From Microbacterium maritypicum MF109 (GTDB lineage Bacteria; Actinomycetota; Actinomycetes; Actinomycetales; Microbacteriaceae): a stretch of DNA of 61,322 bases. Both the position numbers and the translations under genes were made by a program. Under the pieces are notes generated by a model. The model searched no databases, was not told the DNA's origin, and saw only the letters and a list, made by a program, of their open reading frames with translations. This document shows, one piece after another, positions 43,300 through 51,369 of the stretch. How positions within the stretch are numbered: position 1 is the stretch's first letter; each line of letters starts with the position of its first letter. The DNA lies in NCBI RefSeq assembly GCF_000455825.1, contig NZ_ATAO01000035.1, forward strand, positions 1-61,322, read 5' to 3'.

Positions 43300-45692
43300 C
43301 CGGGTCCTCCGCCGCGTTCGGCGACCTCCCCCTCCGCCGTTGGATCCTCGACCTGGGAGCGACGGCGCTCCTGGTCCTCACGGCCCTCGTGGGCTTCTGG
43401 CCGACGTTCGCCGGTCCGTCGTTCCTGCCCGCCGCCATCGGTGGAATCCTGATCGGCCTGGCGATCGCGGTCATCACGACCTGGCGCCGTTGGGGCATCC
43501 TGATCATCGCGGGTCTCACGATCGCCGCGTACTTCGTGTTCGGCGGAGCCTTCGCTCTGCCGCAGACATCGATCCTCGGCTTCATCCCGACCATCGAGAC
43601 GCTGCAGAAGCTCGCGCTCGGGACGGTCACCGCGTGGAAGCAGATGCTCACCACGGTCGCCCCCGTCGCGGCGGCCGACGGACACCTCGTCGTCCCGTTC
43701 CTGCTGGCGCTGGTCGTCACCACCGTGACCGCCTCCCTCGCGCTCCGGCTGTCGCAGGTGGCGTGGGCCCTGATCCCCGCCGGCGTCCTGCTCATGCTGG
43801 TGATCGCTCTCGGTACCCCGGAGCCGGCATTCCCCCTCGTCCAAGGACTCGTCTTCGCGGTCGTGAGCATGTCGTGGCTCGCCCTTCGCCAGTTGTGGGC
43901 GCCCCAGAACACGGCGATCTCCGTCAGCGAGGTCGATCCCTCCCGCGCCGCGCACATGCGCACCCGGCGTCTGCTCGCCGGGGTGGCCGTGTTGGCGATC
44001 GCCGGCGGCGCGGGGGTGGCAACGAGCGCCGTCGCGAACCCGGCGCAGCCACGACACGTGTTCCGCGACGTGATCATCCCGCCGTTCGACATCCGGGACT
44101 ACCCGAGCCCCCTGCAGGCGTTCCGGAAGAACGTGCGCGACGAGGCGGACCAGACGCTCTTCACGGTGCAGGGCCTGCCCAAGGGCGCGCGCGTGCGCAC
44201 CGCGGTCATGGACCAGTTCGACGGGATGGTCTACAACGTCACCGACGGCGGGCCCACCTCGTCGAGCGCCTTCAGCCCCCTGCGCTCGAACATGTCGCCG
44301 GATGCCGAGGGCGTCCCGGTGACTCTCAACGTCGAGATCGGTGCGTATCGCGGAGTATGGATGCCCACCGCGGGCGAGCTGTCCGAGATCAGGTTCTCCG
44401 GCGACGATGCCGAGCAGCTGCGCCGCGGCACCTACGTGAACACCGAGACGGGCACCGCCGTCTCCACCACGAAGCTGACGAAGGGTGACGAGTACACGGT
44501 GGATGCCGTGATGCCGAACGTACCCGACGACGAGCAGCTCGCCGAGGTGCCGTTCGGCAAGGTGTCGATGCCGAAGCCGAGCAACGTGCCGGAAGAGCTC
44601 ACGGCCCTCGCCGCCGAGACCATCGCCGGTGCCGAGACGCCGATCGAACGGGTGCGGGCCCTCGAGAACTTCCTCTCCAAGGAGGGCTTCTTCAGCCACG
44701 GGCTCGAGGGAGAGGTCATCTCCCGCGCCGGCCACACCGCCGAGCGCATCTCGACGCTCGTCGGCGGGGAGCAGATGATCGGTGACGACGAGCAGTACGC
44801 CGTCGCCATGGCGCTGCTCGCCGGGCAGGTCGACATCCCCGCCCGGGTGGTCATGGGCTATTACCCCGACGAGGACAAGGCAGGCGAAGCCACGTTCGCC
44901 GCCACCGGCGACAACGTGCACGCCTGGGTCGAGGTCAACTTCGAGGGACTCGGGTGGATGGCGTTCAACCCCACCCCGCCCGAAGACCAGGTGCCGAACG
45001 ACCAGAACACCAAGCCGCGCGTCGACCCGAAGCCGCAGGTGCTGCAGCCCCCGCCTCCGCCGCAGGAACCCGTCGACCTGCCACCCACCCTGCCCGACGA
45101 CCGCGAGGCCGAGGACGAGAGCCTGAACCTCGCGGGCATCATCGGGGCGATCCTCGTGATCGGCGGCATCTCCCTCGGAGTGATCGCACTGCTGGCATCG
45201 CCCTTCATCGTGATCGGCGCGTGGAAGGCGGCGAAGCGTCGTTCCCGCCGCGCGGCCGCGCGCACCGCCGACCGCATCAGCGGCGGCTGGGACGAGCTCA
45301 CCGACCGTGCCGTCGACTACGGCGCCCGCATCCCTCCCGGAGGCACGCGGATCGAAGAGGCGGCGGTCGTGGCGTCGTCGCTCACGGTCCCGCAGGTCAC
45401 CGCCCTCGCCGAGCGGGCCGACGCCGACGTGTTCGGCCCCGCCGAGCCGAGCCCGGAGGATGTCGAGTCGTTCTGGCACGAGGTCGACGACATCGTCGGC
45501 GGACTGGGCAAGGAGGCCGGCTTCTGGAAGCGCCTCCAGGCGCGACTGAGCGTCCGCTCCCTGCTCGGCGGCACCGCCATCTCGAACGGATTCCAGAACC
45601 TGAAGGACGCGGCGGCCGTGCGCGTCCGCCGCGAACCTGGCACCATCAAGAACAGCACGACGCCCCCGTCCCCCGAGAGCGAGACCTCATGA
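43296..45692 (+). CDS. transglutaminase-like membrane protein (TgpA/DUF3488 type), catalytic Cys replaced by Asp
   Basis: A 798-residue protein. About seven N-terminal membrane helices (15-260) precede an outside transglutaminase-fold domain (about 300-565), a Pro-rich linker, one membrane helix (about 610-640) and a cytoplasmic tail of 160 residues. The fold is clear from IPARVVMGYYPDED and NVHAWVEVNFEGLGWMAFNPTP. The expected Cys of the G-x-C-E-x-F-A motif is Asp498 (GDDEQYA), His542 is kept, and the Asp of D-P-T is Asn558. The enzyme is therefore probably inactive as a protease or transglutaminase and may act as a binding module. Overlaps on both sides (ATGA) fix its start. Confidence 0.88.
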   Translation: MTGSSAAFGDLPLRRWILDLGATALLVLTALVGFWPTFAGPSFLPAAIGGILIGLAIAVITTWRRWGILIIAGLTIAAYFVFGGAFALPQTSILGFIPTIETLQKLALGTVTAWKQMLTTVAPVAAADGHLVVPFLLALVVTTVTASLALRLSQVAWALIPAGVLLMLVIALGTPEPAFPLVQGLVFAVVSMSWLALRQLWAPQNTAISVSEVDPSRAAHMRTRRLLAGVAVLAIAGGAGVATSAVANPAQPRHVFRDVIIPPFDIRDYPSPLQAFRKNVRDEADQTLFTVQGLPKGARVRTAVMDQFDGMVYNVTDGGPTSSSAFSPLRSNMSPDAEGVPVTLNVEIGAYRGVWMPTAGELSEIRFSGDDAEQLRRGTYVNTETGTAVSTTKLTKGDEYTVDAVMPNVPDDEQLAEVPFGKVSMPKPSNVPEELTALAAETIAGAETPIERVRALENFLSKEGFFSHGLEGEVISRAGHTAERISTLVGGEQMIGDDEQYAVAMALLAGQVDIPARVVMGYYPDEDKAGEATFAATGDNVHAWVEVNFEGLGWMAFNPTPPEDQVPNDQNTKPRVDPKPQVLQPPPPPQEPVDLPPTLPDDREAEDESLNLAGIIGAILVIGGISLGVIALLASPFIVIGAWKAAKRRSRRAAARTADRISGGWDELTDRAVDYGARIPPGGTRIEEAAVVASSLTVPQVTALAERADADVFGPAEPSPEDVESFWHEVDDIVGGLGKEAGFWKRLQARLSVRSLLGGTAISNGFQNLKDAAAVRVRREPGTIKNSTTPPSPESETS

Positions 45693-46939
45693 CGCAGCCC
45701 GCGCCCGACCAGATCGCGCCGGTCTCCCGTCGCGCCGTCGCCTATCTCATCGACGCCTTGATCGCCGGGGGCCTCGCGATCGTGCTCGGCGGCGGACTCC
45801 TCGTCGCCGTGTCGCTCGCCGGCAGCGTCGAGGCCGGCCTCGGAGTCCTGCTGATCGGCGGCCCCGTGGTGGGCCTGGTGCTGCTCGGCTGGTTCTTCGT
45901 CTACACGGTGATGCAGGCGGGGGCCGGCTCGATCGGCATGCGCGCTCAGAGTCTGAAGCTCGCCTCGGCCGCGGACGGGAGTCCGCTCGGCTTCGGACGC
46001 ACGCTGCTGCGCAACGTCATCTTCGGCCTCGCCGCCTCCGTCGTCGTGGGGTACTTCACCCCGCTCTTCGACGGCTCCGGACGGTTCCAGGGGTGGCACG
46101 ACAAGGTCGCCGGATCCCTGATGCTGGACGCGCGGGTACCGGCGCCCGTCAGGGCGGACGCCGCGGCGCCCGCTTCGGCTCCGACGGTGCGGGGAGCCGC
46201 GGTCGCGCCGGCTGCGGCTCCGACGGCGCAGGCGCCAGCGATCCCCGGTCTCCCGCAGCCGCCGGCAGCAGCCCCGGCTGCGCCCGCCTCTCCGGCACCG
46301 GCCTCCATCCCTCCGCGACCGGCCGCCCCCGCGGCGCCCGTCGCCGAGGCAGGATCGCTCATCGCCTTCGTTCCCGGCATCACGCAGGACGCCCCCGTGC
46401 GGTCCGCGCCGGCGGTGGAGCCCGAACCCGAGATCGACGCGACCATCCAGCAGCACCCGGTGGCTCCCGTCGCACCGCCTGCGCCGCCAGTGCCCCCGGT
46501 GCCGGCAGCCGCGCCTGTCCCGGACGCCTCGGCTGTTCCTGCGGCTCCCTCCTCGGCTCCCTCCTCGGCGGTCGTCGAGGAGGACGATCTCGAGGACACC
46601 AGGATCAGTGTTCCGGGGCATCGCCTCGTCTTCACCTGGGATGACGGCACGCGAGTATCCGTCTCACGACGCACGGTGTTCGGGCGCAACCCCGCTCCGG
46701 AAGAGGGAGCCACGCTCGTCCCCGTGCGCGACGAGACGCTCTCCCTCTCGAAGACGCACTTCGAGGCCGCAGCGGAGACGTCGGGCGGGTGGGTGATGGA
46801 TCGCCATTCCACGAACGGCATGACCATCGTGCGCGCAGGACAGCGGATCGCCTGCCCCGCGGGGCAACGCGTGCCCGTGCGTCTGGGCGACGCCATCGAG
46901 ATCGGCGACCGCATCGTCACGATCGGCGGCTACGCGTGA
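45689..46939 (+). CDS. RDD-FHA membrane protein 1
   Basis: A 416-residue protein with an N-terminal RDD domain of about three membrane helices (SRRAVAYLIDALIAG..GSIGMRAQSLKL..WHDKVAGSLML), a Pro/Ala-rich linker of about 150 residues, and a C-terminal FHA domain (TVFGRNPAPEEGA..SLSKTHFEA..DRHSTNGM). The FHA residues for phosphothreonine binding (Arg in GRN, Ser in LSKTH, Asn in STNG) are present. It can tether a phosphorylated partner to the membrane, probably a target of the kinase in this cluster. The ATG overlaps the upstream stop by 4 bp, and its stop overlaps a GTG start. Confidence 0.9.
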   Translation: MTQPAPDQIAPVSRRAVAYLIDALIAGGLAIVLGGGLLVAVSLAGSVEAGLGVLLIGGPVVGLVLLGWFFVYTVMQAGAGSIGMRAQSLKLASAADGSPLGFGRTLLRNVIFGLAASVVVGYFTPLFDGSGRFQGWHDKVAGSLMLDARVPAPVRADAAAPASAPTVRGAAVAPAAAPTAQAPAIPGLPQPPAAAPAAPASPAPASIPPRPAAPAAPVAEAGSLIAFVPGITQDAPVRSAPAVEPEPEIDATIQQHPVAPVAPPAPPVPPVPAAAPVPDASAVPAAPSSAPSSAVVEEDDLEDTRISVPGHRLVFTWDDGTRVSVSRRTVFGRNPAPEEGATLVPVRDETLSLSKTHFEAAAETSGGWVMDRHSTNGMTIVRAGQRIACPAGQRVPVRLGDAIEIGDRIVTIGGYA

Positions 46940-47751
46940 GGCCGGGACTCATCGTCTCGACCGGATCCGCGACGCATCCGGGGCTTCGGCGTGCGCTGAA
47001 CGAGGACGCACATCTGGCGGCCGCTCCGATCTTCCTGGTCGCCGACGGAATGGGTGGCCACGAGGCCGGAGAGCGCGCGAGCGCCGCCGTGATCGCCGAG
47101 TTCGCGCGGTACATCGGACGTTCGGCGCTCGTGCTCGACGATGTCCGCCACGCGCTGTCGCTCTCGAGGGAGAGCGTGGAGGAGCTGTCCACCTCCGGCA
47201 ACGGCCGCGCGGGGACCACTCTCAGCGGAGTGGTGATCGCGTCCGTCGACGGCATGGGGTATTGGCTCGCGCTCAACATCGGAGACTCGCGCACCTACCG
47301 CTTCGCCGACGGCGAGCTCGAGCAGATCAGCGTCGACCACTCCGTGGTGCAGGAGCTGATCGAGTCGGGCGAGCTCACGACCGAGGACGCCGTCTCCGAT
47401 CGACGCCGCAACATCATCACCCGGGCCATCGGCGCGAGCAGCACGGGAGACGCCGACTACTGGATGTTCCCCGCAGAACTGGGCGACCGCATCCTGGTGT
47501 GCTCCGACGGACTCACCTCCGAGGTGCCGGACGCGCGCATCCGCGAGGTTCTGAACGCCGAGTCGGATCCGCAGCGGGCCGCTGATGTGCTCGTCGACGA
47601 GGCCGTCAGCGCCGGGGGCAGGGACAACATCACCGTCCTCGTCGTCGATGCCGTCTCCGTCGCCTCACGGCCGGGCACGCTGATGGCCACCGACACGGAC
47701 ATCGACCAGGACACACGTCCACGAGAAGCCGCAGCAGGAGGGGTTCGCTGA
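46936..47751 (+). CDS. PP2C-family Ser/Thr protein phosphatase
   Basis: A 271-residue soluble phosphatase. All PP2C metal motifs are present: NEDAHL, VADGMGGHEAGERAS, LNIGDSRTYR, CSDGLTSEV and GGRDNITVLVV. It should reverse phosphorylation by the kinase encoded two genes downstream. The GTG at 46936 overlaps the RDD-FHA stop (GTGA); its own stop overlaps the next ATG by one base. The C-terminal 30 residues are an acidic tail. Confidence 0.94.
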   Translation: MRPGLIVSTGSATHPGLRRALNEDAHLAAAPIFLVADGMGGHEAGERASAAVIAEFARYIGRSALVLDDVRHALSLSRESVEELSTSGNGRAGTTLSGVVIASVDGMGYWLALNIGDSRTYRFADGELEQISVDHSVVQELIESGELTTEDAVSDRRRNIITRAIGASSTGDADYWMFPAELGDRILVCSDGLTSEVPDARIREVLNAESDPQRAADVLVDEAVSAGGRDNITVLVVDAVSVASRPGTLMATDTDIDQDTRPREAAAGGVR

Positions 47752-49019
47752 TGCAGACCATCTACCGACCGGGACAGTGGTACCTGATCGTCATCCCGGG
47801 AGCGCTCGTCGCGCTGCCCCCCGACGTCCCGGGCGATGTCGTCGCGCGGCTGTGGGAGCGGATGCCGGAGGAGAAGACGCTCGCGACGGTCGTCGATGTG
47901 CTCACCGCACACGCGGGAGGCTCGTTCACGTCGCTGCCGTCCTTCGTCGCCGCCGTCGCCGAAGGTGCCGATGTGCGCATCGCCCTGCGAGGCGCGGTCT
48001 CCGCCCAGGTCGCGACCCCGACCGACTCGTTCGAGCTGTCCGGCGCTGAGGTCACGACCTGGAACGAGCGATTCCTCGGCGGTGCGTCGAAGATCGAGAT
48101 CACCGTCGAGGCCCCGACCGACGCCGACGGCCTGCCCGTGCAGAGCGGCATCGTGCGTGCCGCGGCCGTGAGCGCCGAGCTCGAGCCGAGCGACGCCGAT
48201 CCGCTCACCTCCGTGCTCGGGCCGTCGCCCGTGGTCGGCGCCGTGCTCTCGGAACCGGCTCTGCCCGAGGCCGTCGCCGCCGAGCCGGTCGTGCCGGAGC
48301 CCGAAGCGGAGCCCGAGCCCGCACCCGAGCCGGAGCCCGCACCCGAGCCGGAGCCCGCACCCGAGCCGGAGCCCGCACTCGAGCCGGTCGTGCCGGAGCC
48401 CGAGGCCGAGGAGCCGCTTCCCCTCATCGAAGACGCCTTCCTGCCGCCCACGGAGGTGACGCTCGCGCCACCGGTCGACGACGACTTCGACCAGCTGTGG
48501 GGTGCCACCGTGCACTCGGTCGGCGGGGCGGCACCGGTGGTGCCGGTCCCCGTCGAGGGCGACCACGACGGCGCCACCGTCTCGGCAGCGGACCTCCGTG
48601 CTCTCCGCCAGCAGCCGCCGGTCGCGAACGACGCGCCGACGGAGGTGCTCGATGTCGCGCCGGCACCGGCCGTGGCCTCGGTCGGCCGCATCCGGCTCTC
48701 CACCGGTCAGGTGGCCGCCCTCGACCGCACCGTGATCATCGGGCGCCGGCCGCGGTCGACACGTGCGAGCGGGGCGAACCTCCCGCACCTGATCGCCGTC
48801 GAGAGCCCCCAGCAGGACATCTCACGCAGCCACCTCGAGGTCAGGCCGGAGGGAGACACCGTGGTGGTCATCGACCTGCACACCACCAACGGGTCCACGC
48901 TCCTGCGCCCGGGCGCCGACCCCGTGCGGTTGCACCCCGGGGAGCAGACGCTGGTGCTCTCCGGCGATGTCGTCGACCTCGGCGACGGCGTGACCGTCGC
49001 CTTCGAGGATCTCCCGTGA
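47751..49019 (+). CDS. FHA domain protein with Pro-Glu repeat linker
   Basis: A 422-residue cytoplasmic protein. The N-terminal region of about 130 residues has no known domain (MQTIYRPGQWYLIVIPGALVALPPDV). A Pro/Glu/Ala linker contains four PEPEPA-type repeats (about 186-212). The C-terminal FHA domain (about 330-420) has VIIGRRPRSTRASG, DISRSHLEVRPE and DLHTTNGSTLL, with the phosphothreonine-binding Arg, Ser and Asn. It probably docks onto the phosphorylated kinase or another target. Overlaps with both neighbours show translational coupling. Confidence 0.9.
   Translation: MQTIYRPGQWYLIVIPGALVALPPDVPGDVVARLWERMPEEKTLATVVDVLTAHAGGSFTSLPSFVAAVAEGADVRIALRGAVSAQVATPTDSFELSGAEVTTWNERFLGGASKIEITVEAPTDADGLPVQSGIVRAAAVSAELEPSDADPLTSVLGPSPVVGAVLSEPALPEAVAAEPVVPEPEAEPEPAPEPEPAPEPEPAPEPEPALEPVVPEPEAEEPLPLIEDAFLPPTEVTLAPPVDDDFDQLWGATVHSVGGAAPVVPVPVEGDHDGATVSAADLRALRQQPPVANDAPTEVLDVAPAPAVASVGRIRLSTGQVAALDRTVIIGRRPRSTRASGANLPHLIAVESPQQDISRSHLEVRPEGDTVVVIDLHTTNGSTLLRPGADPVRLHPGEQTLVLSGDVVDLGDGVTVAFEDLP
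48309..48380 (+). repeat. four 18-bp tandem repeats in the FHA gene
   Basis: Four units of GAGCCGGAGCCCGCACCC (48309-48326 and 48363-48380 are near-perfect, 48327-48344 and 48345-48362 exact) code for PEPEPA-type linker repeats. The number of units could vary by slippage and would change the linker length without a frameshift. Confidence 0.85.
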
Positions 49020-50644
49020 CGCGTCGCCCGTCGCCGCCGCCGGATCTTCCCGGCTTCACCTATGTGGAGCCGTTGGGCACCGGTGGCTTCGCCGACGTGT
49101 TCCTCTACGAGCAGGAGATGCCTCGCCGCCGCGTCGCGGTGAAGGTCCTGCTCGCCGATCGCATCTCGAGCGGCGCCGCGCAGGAGTTCGCCGATGAGGC
49201 GAACGTCATGGCCATGCTCTCGACGCACCCCGCGATCGTCACGATCTACCAGGCCGGGGTCGCCGGCGACGGGCGCCCCTATCTGGTGATGGAGTACTGC
49301 CCGCGGCCGAACCTCCAGCTGCGCGCACGGAAGGACCCGTTCTCCGTCGCCGAGGCTCTCCGGGTCGGCGTGCAGGTGGCCGGCGCTGTCGAGACGGCGC
49401 ACCGCGCAGGCGTGCTGCACCGCGACATCAAGCCCGCCAACATCCTCGTCACCGAGTACAACCGGCCGGCGCTCACCGATTTCGGCATCGCGTCGACGAC
49501 GGGCGCGACGGGTGAGGCGTCGGGCATGTCGATCCCGTGGTCGCCACCGGAGTCGTTCGCCGAGCCGCCCCAGAGCGGGCCGCGCACGGACGTGTGGGCG
49601 CTGGGGGCGACGCTGTACACCCTGCTCGCCGGACGATCACCGTTCGAGCGCCCCGGGGAACGGAACTCCAGTGCCGACCTCATCGAGCGCATCGAGCGCG
49701 CCGCCCTGCCGTCTCTGAAGCGGCCGGACTCCCCGGAGAGCCTGCAACGACTCCTCGAGCGCTCGATGGCGAAGAATCCCGACGATCGCTTCCCGAGCGC
49801 CGTGGCGTTCGCGCGAGCGCTGCAGAAGGTGCAGATCGAGCTCTCCCACTCGGTGACCCCGATCGACATCGTCGACGATCACCCGCCGGCGGAAGACCTC
49901 GACGACGACGGCGACGGTCTCACCCGGGTGCGGGAGATCGTCAGCATCGATCCCGACATGGCCTCGTTCACCCGCCCGTCGGCGACGACGCAGCGGAAGG
50001 AGCCTCCGGCCGCGCTGCAGGGGGTGCCGCGCTTCGACGCGCCGGTCGCCCAGGAAGCGGCGGTCGAGCAGACGCAGCTGCGCACGCCGTCTCCCGTTGC
50101 TGCACCTCCGACCGTGCCGGGCGCCGACGACCGGACCATCGCCCGTGCGCCGATGGTCGTGGCCCCGGACGCCGCCGTGCCGCTGACGATGGTTCCCGGA
50201 GTCCCCGTCGAGGCCCCGGTCGCACCCGAGCCGCCCCGCAGTCGGAAGGGGCTGTGGATCACCCTCGCCGCCGCGGGAGTCGTGCTCGTGATCGGCGGCA
50301 TCGTCGGACTCAACCTCCTGGTCGCGGGTATCGCGCCCGAACCGCAGGAGACCGCGGAAGCCGTCGATCCGAAGGACGTCGGAACGGACGTGGTGCCGAA
50401 GGTGACGGAGCTCGCCGGGACGCGACAGGGCGAACAGGTGGTCTTCACCTGGACGAACCCGAGCCCGCTCGACGGCGATTCATACATCTGGACCCCGGTG
50501 GCGGTCTCGGGCGAGGTCGATCCCCAGCAGACGCCGGATCCGACCGCCACGGTGCCCGCCGCGGCGGGGACCGTCTGCATCGACGTGATGCTGCGACGCG
50601 ACGACGGGCGCGCGTCCGAGACCGTGCGGGGGTGCGTGGAGTGA
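49016..50644 (+). CDS. membrane Ser/Thr protein kinase (Pkb2/PknB-like)
   Basis: A 542-residue kinase. The N-terminal catalytic domain (about 10-275) has the glycine loop GTGGFADV, Lys43 in VAVKVL, HRDIKPAN with Asp137 and DFG at Asp155, so it looks active. A long acidic/Pro-rich juxtamembrane linker, one membrane helix (about 410-435, GLWITLAAAGVVLVIGGIVG) and an outside domain of about 100 residues follow. There are no PASTA repeats. It is likely the master kinase for the FHA proteins encoded beside it, with its outside domain as sensor. The GTG at 49016 overlaps the FHA stop (GTGA). Confidence 0.93.
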   Translation: MTRRPSPPPDLPGFTYVEPLGTGGFADVFLYEQEMPRRRVAVKVLLADRISSGAAQEFADEANVMAMLSTHPAIVTIYQAGVAGDGRPYLVMEYCPRPNLQLRARKDPFSVAEALRVGVQVAGAVETAHRAGVLHRDIKPANILVTEYNRPALTDFGIASTTGATGEASGMSIPWSPPESFAEPPQSGPRTDVWALGATLYTLLAGRSPFERPGERNSSADLIERIERAALPSLKRPDSPESLQRLLERSMAKNPDDRFPSAVAFARALQKVQIELSHSVTPIDIVDDHPPAEDLDDDGDGLTRVREIVSIDPDMASFTRPSATTQRKEPPAALQGVPRFDAPVAQEAAVEQTQLRTPSPVAAPPTVPGADDRTIARAPMVVAPDAAVPLTMVPGVPVEAPVAPEPPRSRKGLWITLAAAGVVLVIGGIVGLNLLVAGIAPEPQETAEAVDPKDVGTDVVPKVTELAGTRQGEQVVFTWTNPSPLDGDSYIWTPVAVSGEVDPQQTPDPTATVPAAAGTVCIDVMLRRDDGRASETVRGCVE

Positions 50645-51369
50645 GTGGTGAAGGCGGCGTGACCGTCGAGTTCGCGGGGGAGTACTTCCCGATCCGTCGG
50701 GGCGGGCGGTTCATCGTCGGGCGCGAGGGAGATCTCGAGCTCGACGACAACCTGTTCCTGCACCGGCACTTTCTGGAGATCACCGACGCCGACGGGTTGT
50801 GGTGGCTGTCGAACGTCGGCACGCGACTCACGGCGACCGTGACCGATTCGGCCGGTGGCGTGCAGGCCTGGCTCGCTCCCGGTGCCCGCCTTCCGCTGGT
50901 CTTCGAGACCACGACCATCGTGTTCAGCGCGGGACCGACGACCTACGAACTCACCTTGCATGCGGCGGAGCCGACGTTCCGTGCGACCAGGCGCGAGCAC
51001 GACGACGGGGGTGCCTCCACGATCGGCGACGTCCCGTTGACCCTCAGCCAGAAGCTCCTCATCCTCGCGCTGGCGGAGCCGCAGTTGCGCAGGGACGGTA
51101 CGGGTATGAGCGAGATCCCGACGTCGGCGAAGGCCGCGGAGCGCCTCGGCTGGACCGTCACCCGCTTCAACCGCAAGCTCGACAACGTGTGCGACAAGTT
51201 CGACCGGATCGGTGTGCCCGGAATGCGCGGCGGACAACGCAGCTTCGCGACCAACAGACGTGCGCGCCTGGTGGAGCACGTGATCGCGTCGCGACTGGTC
51301 GGCAAGAGCGACCTGCCGTTGCTCGACACCGCGCACGCCGTCGACGAGGTCGAGGGAGAGCAGGAGTGA
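50641..51369 (+). CDS. FHA-HTH protein, candidate regulator of the cluster
   Basis: A 242-residue soluble protein. The N-terminal half is an FHA-like domain (FPIRRGGRFIVGREGDLELDDNLFLHRHFLEI..NVGT), though the usual Ser of the S-x-x-H motif is Leu. The C-terminal half (about 140-225) is helical with an HTH-like segment (EIPTSAKAAERLGWTVTRFNRKLDNVCDKF), a basic patch and RRARLVEHVIA. Phospho-controlled DNA binding is suggested by this pairing. The GTG at 50641 overlaps the kinase stop (GTGA); a second GTG at 50659 is an alternative. No function is proven. Confidence 0.75.
   Translation: MSGEGGVTVEFAGEYFPIRRGGRFIVGREGDLELDDNLFLHRHFLEITDADGLWWLSNVGTRLTATVTDSAGGVQAWLAPGARLPLVFETTTIVFSAGPTTYELTLHAAEPTFRATRREHDDGGASTIGDVPLTLSQKLLILALAEPQLRRDGTGMSEIPTSAKAAERLGWTVTRFNRKLDNVCDKFDRIGVPGMRGGQRSFATNRRARLVEHVIASRLVGKSDLPLLDTAHAVDEVEGEQE

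Noticed and set aside
48309..48380. 18-bp repeats in the FHA gene as a CRISPR-like or mobile element
   Set aside because: They are in-frame, adjacent without spacers, and code a Pro-Glu linker inside a clear protein.
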